Shown: positions 7,406 to 14,603 of the stretch, in pieces | How positions within the stretch are numbered: the first letter of the stretch is position 1 | Layout of the letters: the number at the start of each line of letters is the position of its first letter | DNA from: a virus | Virus record (IMG/VR): IMGVR_UViG_3300044640_000858 | Span: 1 to 23,019 of that record | DNA: 23,019 nt | Reading direction: 5' to 3' (one strand) | Notes under the pieces: model-generated | Told to the model about the DNA's origin: nothing | Seen by the model: only the letters and a program-made list of their open reading frames with translations | Database searches by the model: none | Translations under genes and position numbers: made by a program

Positions 7406-8311
7406 ATGGCTATTACCACTGGCAACCATCCCAAGAGCCTATGGCCGGGGATCAAGGCTTTCTTCGGCAAGACCTACGCCGAAAAGCCTCTCGTGTGCGA
7501 TATGGTCTTCACCAAGGCCACGTCGGACAAAGCCTACGAGGAAGTGGTCGAGGAAACGGGCTTCGGCCTCGCCCCGATCAAGGCCGAAGGGCAGTCCGTG
7601 TCGTATGACACCGACACGCAGGGTTATGTCACCCGCTACACCAACGTGACCTATGGCCTTGGTGCCATCATCACGCAGGAAGCGATTGAGGATAACCAGT
7701 ATGAGAACGTCGCCAGCCGCAAGGCTGCGAAGCTGGCCCGCTCCATGCGCCAGACGAAGGAAAACGTCCACGCCAACGTGCTGAACCGCGCGTTCAACTC
7801 GGCTTTTGCTGGCGGCGATGGCGTTGAACTGCTTTCGACTGCACACCCGACGCTTTCGGGCAACCAGTCGAATGAACTGGCCGTTGCTGCCGACCTGTCG
7901 GAAGCCTCGCTGGAAGACCTCTTGATCCTGATCCGTCTTGCCCGCGACTCGCGCGGCCTGCGGATTCAGCTTGAGGGGCAGAAGCTGATTGTCCCGCCGC
8001 AACTGGCGTTTGAAGCGACCCGCATTGTTTCCTCTGTGAACCAGGCGGGCACCGCCAACAACGACCTGAACGCGATGAAGGCAATGGGTATGCTGCCGGG
8101 CGGCATCTGCGTCTGGGATTACCTGACGGATGATGACGCCTTCTTCGTGACAACCGACGCGCCGGAAGGCTTGTCTTCGTATCAGCGCCGTGGCCTGCAA
8201 CTGACGCAGGACAACGACTTTGACACGACCAACGCCCGCATGAAGGCCACCGAACGCTATTCGGTGGGCTGGAGTGACTGGCGTGGGCTGTTTGGCAGCC
8301 CCGGGGCTTGA
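7406..8311 (+). CDS. Major capsid protein (HK97 fold, gpT-like)
   Basis: The 301-aa coat protein has the features of the Mu gpT-like HK97-fold group: an N-terminal arm, the conserved YDTDTQGYVTRYTNVTYGLGAIITQE region forming the E-loop/spine, a long helix (KAAKLARSMRQTKENVHANVLNRAF in pieces), the LLSTAHPTLSG motif, an A-domain region and a C-terminal ERYSVGWSDWRGLFGS. GGAGGGATAGGA lies just upstream of ATG 7406. No signal for a prohead protease is visible, in line with the separate scaffold. It lies next to the decoration candidate, and an endonuclease gene follows immediately. Confidence 0.93.
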   Translation: MAITTGNHPKSLWPGIKAFFGKTYAEKPLVCDMVFTKATSDKAYEEVVEETGFGLAPIKAEGQSVSYDTDTQGYVTRYTNVTYGLGAIITQEAIEDNQYENVASRKAAKLARSMRQTKENVHANVLNRAFNSAFAGGDGVELLSTAHPTLSGNQSNELAVAADLSEASLEDLLILIRLARDSRGLRIQLEGQKLIVPPQLAFEATRIVSSVNQAGTANNDLNAMKAMGMLPGGICVWDYLTDDDAFFVTTDAPEGLSSYQRRGLQLTQDNDFDTTNARMKATERYSVGWSDWRGLFGSPGA

Positions 8312-8314
8312 GCA

Positions 8315-8335
8315 TAAATAGCACTCCGCTATTTA
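8315..8335 (+). other. 8-bp hairpin after the capsid gene
   Basis: TAAATAGC at 8315-8322 pairs perfectly with GCTATTTA at 8328-8335 around a 5-nt loop. It starts 4 nt after the capsid stop codon. There is no T-run afterwards, so it is a weak terminator at best. It may stabilise the 3' end of the capsid message, or mark the boundary of the inserted endonuclease gene. Confidence 0.5.
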
Positions 8336-8360
8336 CAATAGAGGGCATGGCGGCTAAACT
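8332..8360 (+). promoter_or_regulatory. Candidate private promoter of the endonuclease gene
   Basis: TTTACA at 8332-8337 and TAAACT at 8355-8360 are separated by 17 nt and both resemble sigma-70 elements. The -10 ends 6 nt before ATG 8367, so the transcript would begin at or near the start codon. ATG 8367 has no well-spaced Shine-Dalgarno, which fits a leaderless message. This is a pattern reading only. Confidence 0.3.
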
Positions 8361-8366
8361 GTTGCC

Positions 8367-9035
8367 ATGCCTAGAAAAACACCCGGACCGCCCTGCCAAG
8401 TTTGCCAAAGCCCAAGCATCGCAAAGGGGCTTTGCGACAAGCATTATCGCCGCCTTAAAAAGCACGGTCATGCAGATGCAACGCTTCGCCCGGATGATTG
8501 GGGGCAGCATCACAAGCATCCAGTGTGGCATTCGTGGAAATGGACAAAGCGAGTTGGCCGCGTAGCCAGATGGAATAGCTTTCAGGCATTTGTTGCCGAT
8601 GTCGGTGACAGACCGGGAGAAAAGAACACACTGCGCCGCCACAACGTGCAAATGCCGTTTGGCCCGGAAAACTTTTTTTGGGCCGCGCCAGTCGCGCCAC
8701 AAGCCGACCGCAAGACGCTTGAAGGCCGCGCGGAATATGTTCGCGAATGGAATAAGAAGAACCCTTTGCGGTCCAAGCACCACTACTTGAAGAGGATGTT
8801 TGGGATAGGCATCGCGGAATATGAGGCGATGCTAGAAGCGCAGGGCGGCTGTTGTGCCATCTGCGGACAGAAGGATGAATGGTTCAAGCTTGCAGTCGAT
8901 CATTGCCACGTAGGCGGGTATGTCCGTGGCCTTCTGTGTTCGCAATGCAATCGCGGTCTTGGACTTTTCAGGGATGACCCGCAGCGATTGAAGGCGGCGG
9001 CAAGTTATCTTGAAAAAAGCAAACGCCTTATCTGA
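8367..9035 (+). CDS. Free-standing HNH endonuclease, recombination endonuclease VII type
   Basis: The 222-aa protein has two parts. The N-terminal part has a C10-x2-C13 ... C23-x2-H26 zinc motif, then a degenerate segment (WNSFQAFVADVGDRPG ... GPENFFW) like that of DMG/NCRW-type phage HNH proteins. The C-terminal part (about 140-220) is an Endonuclease_VII domain with zinc ligands C163-x2-C166 and C191-x2-C194, the VDHCH catalytic strand (D178, H179) and N195. All catalytic residues are present. The gene lies between the capsid gene and a small structural gene, is more AT-rich than its neighbours, and is flanked by hairpins (8315-8335, 9055-9074), all typical of a homing endonuclease insertion. 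A resolvase role, as for T4 gp49, is the alternative. Confidence 0.88.
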   Translation: MPRKTPGPPCQVCQSPSIAKGLCDKHYRRLKKHGHADATLRPDDWGQHHKHPVWHSWKWTKRVGRVARWNSFQAFVADVGDRPGEKNTLRRHNVQMPFGPENFFWAAPVAPQADRKTLEGRAEYVREWNKKNPLRSKHHYLKRMFGIGIAEYEAMLEAQGGCCAICGQKDEWFKLAVDHCHVGGYVRGLLCSQCNRGLGLFRDDPQRLKAAASYLEKSKRLI

Positions 9036-9054
9036 GAAGACAGACAGATGAAGC

Positions 9055-9074
9055 GGGGGTGAGCGTCCGCCCCC
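9055..9074 (+). terminator. GC-rich hairpin after the endonuclease gene
   Basis: GGGGGTG at 9055-9061 pairs with CGCCCCC at 9068-9074 (one T-G wobble) around a 6-nt loop, followed by TTCTAA. The T-run is short, so termination would be partial. It lies in the 86-nt gap between the endonuclease stop and the next gene. Confidence 0.4.
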
Positions 9075-9121
9075 TTCTAACTAAGTGACGCTCCCCCTCT
9101 CACTGATAGGAGATTACTCCA

Positions 9122-9490
9122 ATGCCAAACGACCGCATCACGCGCTTTCCGAACGGCATCCGCGCGCCGCTTCGGATGGCTATCGGCACTGCAACGGCTA
9201 CGGCTGGCGCGGCCACGCTGAACGCGCAAACGGGCAAGGTGACTTCGGAATCCTTGACCACGGCGCAGAACGCCAACTACACGATGACCATCACCAACAA
9301 CCAGATTGCCGCTGCCGATATCGTGCTGGCGTCGATTGCCAACGGCACCAACTCGCAAGGCACCCCCGTGCTTCTGCGCGTGACGCCTGCGGCGGGTTCG
9401 GTGGCGATTGTCATCCGCAACGCTCACGACAGCGCGCAGGCGTTGAACGGAACGCTGGTCGTTTCGTTCCAAGTGATCAAAGCGACCTGA
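9122..9490 (+). CDS. Small beta-rich putative structural protein
   Basis: The product is 122 aa with a good ribosome binding site (AGGAG, about 9108-9112) for ATG 9122. Ala, Thr, Asn and Val dominate. Alternating hydrophobics (YTMTITNNQIAAADIVLASI, then GSVAIVIRN and LVVSFQVIKA) predict a beta-sandwich. Proteins of this size and type commonly follow the coat protein in podoviruses and serve as decoration or head-tail proteins. The composition resembles that of the protein at 1036. A hairpin follows the stop codon (9497-9517). Confidence 0.75.
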   Translation: MPNDRITRFPNGIRAPLRMAIGTATATAGAATLNAQTGKVTSESLTTAQNANYTMTITNNQIAAADIVLASIANGTNSQGTPVLLRVTPAAGSVAIVIRNAHDSAQALNGTLVVSFQVIKAT

Positions 9491-9496
9491 TAACCG

Positions 9497-9517
9497 GGCG
9501 GGCTGTCATGGCCCGCC
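9497..9517 (+). other. 7-bp hairpin between structural genes
   Basis: GGCGGGC at 9497-9503 pairs perfectly with GCCCGCC at 9511-9517 around a 7-nt loop. No T-run follows, so it is probably an mRNA-stabilising or attenuating structure and not a full terminator. It lies between the stop at 9490 and the ribosome binding site at 9526-9530. Confidence 0.45.
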
Positions 9518-9535
9518 TGCACTTCGGAGGGTGCC

Positions 9536-9802
9536 ATGCGGAAACAAGCGACAGGCTATGTGGCAGGCACTTGGTTGGCCGACTGCGACAGGTGCGGATT
9601 TACCTTCCGCAGCACCCAGCTATCGCTTGAGTGGACCGGGCTTCGGGTCTGCCGCGATTGCATAGAGCATCGTCACCCGCAAGATTTTGTGACGGGCGTC
9701 CCGGATCGGCAATCGCCGCCGTGGTCACGCCCCGCGCCGCCCCCGGTTGAGCCGTTTATTAATGACGGCGGCACCGATGTAGATCCAGCAACGGACCTCT
9801 GA
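9536..9802 (+). CDS. Small zinc-ribbon phage protein
   Basis: The 88-aa product has two CxxC knuckles, C17-x2-C20 (DCDRCG) and C39-x2-C42 (VCRDC), separated by 18 residues, then the RHPQDFVTG segment and a Pro-rich tail. This combination of treble-clef/ribbon pairs with EWTGLRVC and HPQDF is seen in many tailed-phage genomes near the head-tail junction, where its function is not established. GGAGG at 9526-9530 gives a clear start at ATG 9536. It probably binds one zinc ion and acts as a minor virion or assembly protein (inference). Confidence 0.75.
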   Translation: MRKQATGYVAGTWLADCDRCGFTFRSTQLSLEWTGLRVCRDCIEHRHPQDFVTGVPDRQSPPWSRPAPPPVEPFINDGGTDVDPATDL

Positions 9803-9804
9803 AC

Positions 9805-10461
9805 ATGGCAGTTACAGGCACTCAGACCGTTCGGGATATCATCACGGACGCGCTTCTGGATATCGAGGTGGGCGCTATCGGTTCGGCGGCGAATGCCACG
9901 CTGACGGCCCATGCCGTGCGGCATTTGAACCGCATCATGAAGGGCTGGCAGTTGCACGACGACGCGCCGTCATTCCTGAAGGCCCGCCAGACGCTAACGT
10001 TGACTACGGCGGCAAGCTACACGCTGGCCCCCGAGCGGCCTGTCCGCATTTTGTCGGCGCGATTGAAGCGCAACGGGATTGAAATCCCGATGTTTCGCAT
10101 GACGCGGGATGAATACGACGAGTTGCCGCAAAAGCTGACAAAAGGCACTCCGACGCAGTTCTACTATGACCGCCAGAAGGAAAACGCGCTGTTTTATGTC
10201 TGGCCCGTCTTGGCTGTAGCAGCGGGGGAAACCGTTGAAATCACGTATGAACGCGAGTTTAAAGACGTGGACATCAACGACAATATCGACTTGCCGGGCG
10301 AATGGTGGGATGTTGCGGTTTTGCAACTGGCCTCGCGGCTTGTCCACGCTTATGGCTCGGAAGCTGCAAAGGCATCTGTCCCGGCGCGGGCTGAGGTAAT
10401 GCTGAACATGGCGCTTGGCGCGTCTATGGACGGCGAAAGCGTGTATTTCACCAATGGCTAA
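9805..10461 (+). CDS. P22 gp4-like tail accessory factor
   Basis: The 218-aa protein closes the portal after packaging and forms the first neck ring. The helical N-terminal region (DIITDALLDIEVGAIG ... LNRIMKGWQ) followed by the tail-like part (FRMTRDEYDELPQKLTKGTPTQFYYDR) and the beta segment (FYVWPVL ... VEITYEREF) is characteristic of the gp4-type accessory factors of P22-like phages. It is longer than P22 gp4 (166 aa). The start is 2 nt after the previous stop, and its stop overlaps the gp10-like gene (ATGGCTAA), the same gp4-gp10 order as in P22. Confidence 0.85.
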   Translation: MAVTGTQTVRDIITDALLDIEVGAIGSAANATLTAHAVRHLNRIMKGWQLHDDAPSFLKARQTLTLTTAASYTLAPERPVRILSARLKRNGIEIPMFRMTRDEYDELPQKLTKGTPTQFYYDRQKENALFYVWPVLAVAAGETVEITYEREFKDVDINDNIDLPGEWWDVAVLQLASRLVHAYGSEAAKASVPARAEVMLNMALGASMDGESVYFTNG

Positions 10462-11815
10462 ATACACGTTCTTCACGCAAGCCGCGCGGGATGGCAGCAA
10501 TGTGGCCGCGTCTTCCGAGGAACTGGTGAACGTTTACCCGGAAGCAGCGCCGGGGGATGCCAGAACGCGCATTGCCTTGCGGTCTGTCTTGGGCGAGGTG
10601 GAGTTTAGCAGCTACGCAACCCCCATCGCGCAGGCTTTGGAAGCCGCAACAGGGCTGCTTTGGGCCGTTTCAGGCGGAATTCTTTACCAGATCAATGCCG
10701 ATGGGTCGGTTTTGTCGCGCGGGACGGTCGGAAACAGCGTGGAAACGTCCGTTTCGGGCAATGGGTCGAATGTTTGCGTGGTTGCGGGCGGGAATTACCG
10801 GGTTTGGAACGGAACTTCGCTTCTCAGCCCAACACCGGGCGCGTTTTCCAGCTTCGGATCGGTGACTTTCGCGGCCTATGACACGATTTTGACCGAACTG
10901 AACGGGCGGCGCTTCCAATGGTCGGCAACGGCTGATCCTACGACGCTCAACGCGCTGAATTTTGCCACGGCAGAGCAGCGGGATGGAAATATCATTCGCG
11001 GCACGGTGGACCGGGCGCAGCTTTACCTGTTCACCGATGCTTGCATTGAGGTCTGGCGGTCCACCGGCACGGCGGGGGCAACGCGGTATTCGTTCCTGAC
11101 GGTGATTGACCAAGGGCGCGGGCTGCGGGGCTATCATCTGCTTGCGCGGGACAGCTTCGGGATCTTCTTTGTCGCCAATGACGGTGTGGCCTACATCGTA
11201 TCGGCTGACAGCATCATGCCCGTGTCAACGCCTGCGGTTCAGACCGACCTGAACGAGGGCAACCCCACGGCCTGCTATTATTACGAGGACCGGGGTCACA
11301 AGTTCTGCGTCATTCGGTTCTCAGACCGTCCGGCATGGGTTTACGACCTGACCACGCAGCTTTGGCATCGGCGGCAGAATGGCGTTGTGCGGGGGCCGTG
11401 GGACGTCCAGCGGATGGCCTATGCGTTCGACAAGTGGATGGCGGCGGATGACTTCGGCGTGGTGATGGAGATGCGCCGCACGAATACAGACCGAGGGATG
11501 CCGCTTCTGCGGATTATGCGCGGCAAGCCGATTTACATGGACGGCAAGAAGTTCAGCGTTCGCGAGTTTGAACCGCTTTGCTCTGTCGGGGAAAGCAACT
11601 TGGGCCGCGATGCTGAGTTGATGCTGCGCTGGTCGCGTGATGGCGGGCAGACGTGGGAAGGGCCACAAACCGCATCGGCGGGCGACTTGGGCGACTATGC
11701 GACCGAGGTCAAGTTTTACGCGCTTGGCCGGGGTGAGCAGTTTGTGCCGGAAGTGTCCTGCGCTGATGCCACCGATCTGGTGTTTTATTCCGATGCGATT
11801 GCGGAACTGACATGA
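10454..11815 (+). CDS. P22 gp10-like packaged-DNA stabilisation / tail hub protein
   Basis: The product is 453 aa from ATG 10454, close to P22 gp10 (472 aa). An in-frame start at 10415 lies inside the gp4-like gene and is rejected. The N-terminus contains the family pattern EELVNVYPE followed by repeated beta segments with GGILYQINADG, LTELNGRRFQWS, and an RAQLYLFTDACIEVWRSTG block. The middle (SFGIFFVANDGVAYIVS) and C-terminal strands (WSRDGGQTWEGP) fit a beta-propeller-like tail hub that plugs DNA below gp4 and anchors the tail fibres or spikes. It follows the gp4-like gene and starts in an 8-nt overlap. Confidence 0.87.
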   Translation: MAKYTFFTQAARDGSNVAASSEELVNVYPEAAPGDARTRIALRSVLGEVEFSSYATPIAQALEAATGLLWAVSGGILYQINADGSVLSRGTVGNSVETSVSGNGSNVCVVAGGNYRVWNGTSLLSPTPGAFSSFGSVTFAAYDTILTELNGRRFQWSATADPTTLNALNFATAEQRDGNIIRGTVDRAQLYLFTDACIEVWRSTGTAGATRYSFLTVIDQGRGLRGYHLLARDSFGIFFVANDGVAYIVSADSIMPVSTPAVQTDLNEGNPTACYYYEDRGHKFCVIRFSDRPAWVYDLTTQLWHRRQNGVVRGPWDVQRMAYAFDKWMAADDFGVVMEMRRTNTDRGMPLLRIMRGKPIYMDGKKFSVREFEPLCSVGESNLGRDAELMLRWSRDGGQTWEGPQTASAGDLGDYATEVKFYALGRGEQFVPEVSCADATDLVFYSDAIAELT

Positions 11816-12021
11816 ACGTTTCCAAGGAAATCCGCTACGTCGATCCGCAAGGGCGCTTGACCTATGACGGGATGGCACTGTTGCAGGACATGCAGCGGCG
11901 TCTTGAGGATGCCCTGTTGCGGCTTGATGCCATTGCTGCGGTAGCGCCCCCTGCGGGCGGGGCGACCATTGACGTCCAAGCAAGAACGGCGGTCAACTCG
12001 ATCAGGACGGCGGCTGGATGA
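11812..12021 (+). CDS. Small coiled-coil protein after the tail hub gene
   Basis: The product is 69 aa, starting in an ATGA overlap with the gp10-like gene and ending in one with the ART gene. It opens with an RYVDPQGRLTYDGMALLQDM segment and has an amphipathic helix (about 20-45) and an Ala/Gly-rich tail. Short proteins with an N-terminal DPQGRLT-like strand and a helix are regular companions of gp10 in podovirus genomes. The function is not known. A small neck or fibre-attachment protein is possible. Confidence 0.7.
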   Translation: MNVSKEIRYVDPQGRLTYDGMALLQDMQRRLEDALLRLDAIAAVAPPAGGATIDVQARTAVNSIRTAAG

Positions 12022-13253
12022 ATGCGCTAGAGCGGTTTCTTGCGGCTGGCCCTGAGCGCCGCGCAGCGTTGGAAAACGCGCTGGCCTTTTACGTTCCGCC
12101 CGAACTGCGGAGCCTGTTGGGGCTTGGCGCGGAGTTGAACCCAGTCGTGAGCATGGAGCGCGCGGGGCAGGGCGCGGCGCGGATTGCCGATCCTTCGGTG
12201 CAGGGCTGGGATAGGGTGCAGGCGTTTGGCGACACGGCCAGCAACATGGCCGCATTTGTTGCGCCGATGATTGCGGCCAGAGGCGGCGCGGTTCCTGCGG
12301 CTAACGCGATGGAAGAAGCCGTTATGGGCTGGTCTAGCGCGGCGGGTGTGCCGGAGTTTCTGGCGGATGAATTCGGCGGGGTGGGATTCGGCGGCGATAT
12401 GGTCGCGCAACGTGGCGCGCAGATTATGGAAATGCTGCGGTCTGGCCGTGGCGCAGAAGTCACTGATGAAATGCTGGATATGGGCGATGCGACCGCCAAC
12501 GCGCGCCTAAACCAGTGGCTGAATGAAAATTATGACTTGCCGATGGACGGTGCCGCACGGATTGGACGCGCGCGCGAAATGGGCATGGACCCCGCAAAAA
12601 TGTGGTATCATGGGACGCCTGACGCGCGCGGGATGGAAACAGGTTTTGCAACGCCATATGAGCGGCTTTATCCAGAACGTGACCGCAGTGGCCCGTATTT
12701 TCTTACAGACAATCGCAGCGTAGCGCGCACTTATGCGGATGACACGCGCGCGGCAGATTATCAAAACGCCGAGCCGCGCGTCCTTTCGCTTTACAGTCGA
12801 GCCGAAGACCCTCTGACGATCAACGCGCAGGGCGACAACTTTCGCGGCATTGAACTTGACTATCTAGAGCAAGCCATGCGCGAAAAATATGGCAACGGCC
12901 CGATAATGGACAACTTTCTGCGTGAAGCAGACAAACTGCGCGCAGGCGAAGATGAAGGCCGGATCACTACAGACGTTTTGGCAGCGCTGGCAAAAAGGTT
13001 CGGTGCAAGTGATGTAGTTGATGTTCGCAACGTGGTGGACACTTATACGGGGGACGGGCCGCGAAGCACGGTCCGCATGTTCCGCGACCCAACCTCTGTC
13101 CGGCTATCTTCCGCCCGCTTTGACCCGCGCCTAGCACACCTTCGCAACCTGTCGGCAGGCGGTGCGGGCGCTGTCTTCTTGTCAGATCAATTCCAGCAAG
13201 AGGAAGAACCCCGCAACGCCCTGTCCAACTTCCTCGCGGAGCGCGGCCTGTGA
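12018..13253 (+). CDS. Virion-type protein with ADP-ribosyltransferase (ART-PolyVal-like) domain
   Basis: The 411-aa protein has an N-terminal hydrophobic, Ala/Gly-rich part (about 25-135) like those of ejected phage proteins, then a linker RIGRAREMGMD and an ADP-ribosyltransferase fold from about 195 to 375. Visible ART landmarks are YHGT (197-200; H198 for NAD binding), GPYFLTDN (225-232; Y227), the run SVARTYA, and the terminal SVRLSSARFDPRLAHLRNLSA segment (360-380) typical of the polyvalent-protein ART domains. In the H-Y-[E/D/Q] class the third residue lies later; I cannot fix it by eye. It starts in an ATGA overlap and opens the ejection cluster. It may be injected to modify host proteins, as T4 Alt is. 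Substrate unknown. Confidence 0.78.
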   Translation: MNALERFLAAGPERRAALENALAFYVPPELRSLLGLGAELNPVVSMERAGQGAARIADPSVQGWDRVQAFGDTASNMAAFVAPMIAARGGAVPAANAMEEAVMGWSSAAGVPEFLADEFGGVGFGGDMVAQRGAQIMEMLRSGRGAEVTDEMLDMGDATANARLNQWLNENYDLPMDGAARIGRAREMGMDPAKMWYHGTPDARGMETGFATPYERLYPERDRSGPYFLTDNRSVARTYADDTRAADYQNAEPRVLSLYSRAEDPLTINAQGDNFRGIELDYLEQAMREKYGNGPIMDNFLREADKLRAGEDEGRITTDVLAALAKRFGASDVVDVRNVVDTYTGDGPRSTVRMFRDPTSVRLSSARFDPRLAHLRNLSAGGAGAVFLSDQFQQEEEPRNALSNFLAERGL

Positions 13254-13678
13254 CCCTCAACGACCGCTTCACCGTCTGGTTTAAGGGCGACACGGAAGCT
13301 TGCGAATTTGCCGCGCAGCTTTGGACCGCTTCGCAGGAATGGGACGACCTGCACGACGAGGGCAAGTGCGAAAACCACAACGCCTTGTTGTCATGGCTGG
13401 CCTTCGGCAAAGAGTTTACCCCGTATTTCGCCAAAAACGCGCACATCTTGCGGCCTGTGTTCCTGAGCATCTACCTGCAATGGCGCGCGGCCAACGTCCT
13501 AGAGCGCGGCGATCAAAGCGACGTAGCCAAAGCCTACATGCTGCGCGCTGGCCTCTATTCCATGTGGCACATGATGGCTTGGATTGCCGGGGGCGACGAT
13601 TGGGCGGCAGAAGTCGGCCCTGAGATTTACCGCAGCTACGGGGAAACCCCTGCGGAACTGTGGAAGGAGTTTCACTGA
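13250..13678 (+). CDS. Conserved-looking hypothetical phage protein
   Basis: The product is 142 aa, starting at GTG in a GTGA overlap (13250-13253) and ending in a TGATG overlap with the next gene. It is rich in Trp and aromatic residues (WTASQEWDDLHDEG, SWLAFGKEFTPYF, SMWHMMAWIAGGDDW) and helical, with no signal peptide and no convincing TM. This gives the look of a compact folded globular protein. I recall no function for such a sequence. The tight coupling within the ejection module suggests a virion-assembly or ejection-associated role. A small non-virion folding partner for the neighbouring internal proteins is also possible. Confidence 0.7.
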   Translation: MTLNDRFTVWFKGDTEACEFAAQLWTASQEWDDLHDEGKCENHNALLSWLAFGKEFTPYFAKNAHILRPVFLSIYLQWRAANVLERGDQSDVAKAYMLRAGLYSMWHMMAWIAGGDDWAAEVGPEIYRSYGETPAELWKEFH

Positions 13679-14601
13679 TGCCGGGTCCAGCAGTAGCAAT
13701 CGCGGGGGCTTCGCTTGGGTCTGCCGCCATGCAGGCCAGCGCCGCAAGACGGGCAGGCGCGCAAGCCGCAGCATCCGCCGATGCGGCAACCAACCTTCAG
13801 CGCGAGATTTACAACGACACGACAGAGCGGTTTAAGCCGTTTGTCGCGGCGGGCGGTAATGCGCTTGCGGCGGTAATGTATGAGATGGGGCTGGGGCCGC
13901 GTCCTACGGCCACAGGCGCATCGCCTGCAATCGAAGAAGTCACAATCCCCGGAACGCCCGGCACGCCTGCATTCGTTCCGTCGCAAAATCGGCAGGGGCG
14001 CGAAAGCAACAACTGGTTGCTTGTGGATATGCTAGAAGGCAGACCCGCAATCCCCGGCACACCCGACACCAAGCGCTTTCGGGTTGGCGGGCGGGAGTTC
14101 GAAACCCGTTCCGCCGCAGAGGAGTTTGCCGCAGCAAACAGAACGGGCGGCACCGAATACGAGGGCTACAGCAAATCCCCGATGGCGCGGTATCTGCTGG
14201 AAAAGGGCGTGGACAGTATCGACGCATCGGCAGCATCGCGGGGTGGCTTGTTTTCCGGGGCGACGTTGCAGGCGTTGGAAAACAACCGCCGCGCGATTAT
14301 CACCGCAGACACGGACAAGTATTTCGCGCGGCTGGCGGGCTTGACGGATATGGGCCTTGGCGCGGCGGGCAATCAGGCCAGCGCGGGCGCAAACTTCGCC
14401 AACAACGCGGGCAGCACGATGATGCAGGCAGGGCAGGCGCGGGCGCAAGGAACGCTTGGCGCGGCAGACGCTTGGCGCACGGGGATCACCGACATGGCGG
14501 GGACATACGGGTTCTTCTCAGGGTCCAACCCGATGGCCGCATACACCGCGCCTACGCTCATGGCTACATCGCCCCGCCCGATGGCTAATCCGAGGTTCTG
14601 A
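13678..14601 (+). CDS. Putative internal virion / DNA ejection protein
   Basis: The product is 307 aa from ATG 13678. An ATG at 13660 lies inside the previous gene and is rejected. It begins with an Ala/Gly-rich hydrophobic helix (PGPAVAIAGASLGSAAMQASAAR), then a helical segment (LQREIYNDTTERFKPFVAAGGNAL), a Pro/Thr linker, and a C-terminal helical region with YLLEKGVDSIDASAASRGGLFSG and repeated Gly/Ala/Asn/Gln segments. This organisation matches the small ejection proteins of podoviruses, such as P22-type gp7 or DNA-transfer p32-like proteins. It is expected to leave the virion ahead of the DNA and help form the trans-periplasmic channel. The assignment is by architecture and position. Confidence 0.75.
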   Translation: MPGPAVAIAGASLGSAAMQASAARRAGAQAAASADAATNLQREIYNDTTERFKPFVAAGGNALAAVMYEMGLGPRPTATGASPAIEEVTIPGTPGTPAFVPSQNRQGRESNNWLLVDMLEGRPAIPGTPDTKRFRVGGREFETRSAAEEFAAANRTGGTEYEGYSKSPMARYLLEKGVDSIDASAASRGGLFSGATLQALENNRRAIITADTDKYFARLAGLTDMGLGAAGNQASAGANFANNAGSTMMQAGQARAQGTLGAADAWRTGITDMAGTYGFFSGSNPMAAYTAPTLMATSPRPMANPRF

Positions 14602-14603
14602 CG

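Noticed and set aside
6583-7470. Minus-strand open frame of 295 codons
   Set aside because: It covers parts of three structural genes on the opposite strand and shows no domain, start or spacing to support it.
8308-8565. Plus-strand frame of 85 codons after the capsid gene
   Set aside because: It overlaps the endonuclease gene in another frame. GAGGG before ATG 8347 looked like a start, but the product shows no pattern and the endonuclease frame has intact zinc and catalytic motifs.
7794-8783. Minus-strand open frame of 329 codons
   Set aside because: It spans the capsid gene end, the hairpin and the endonuclease start, with no recognisable protein pattern.
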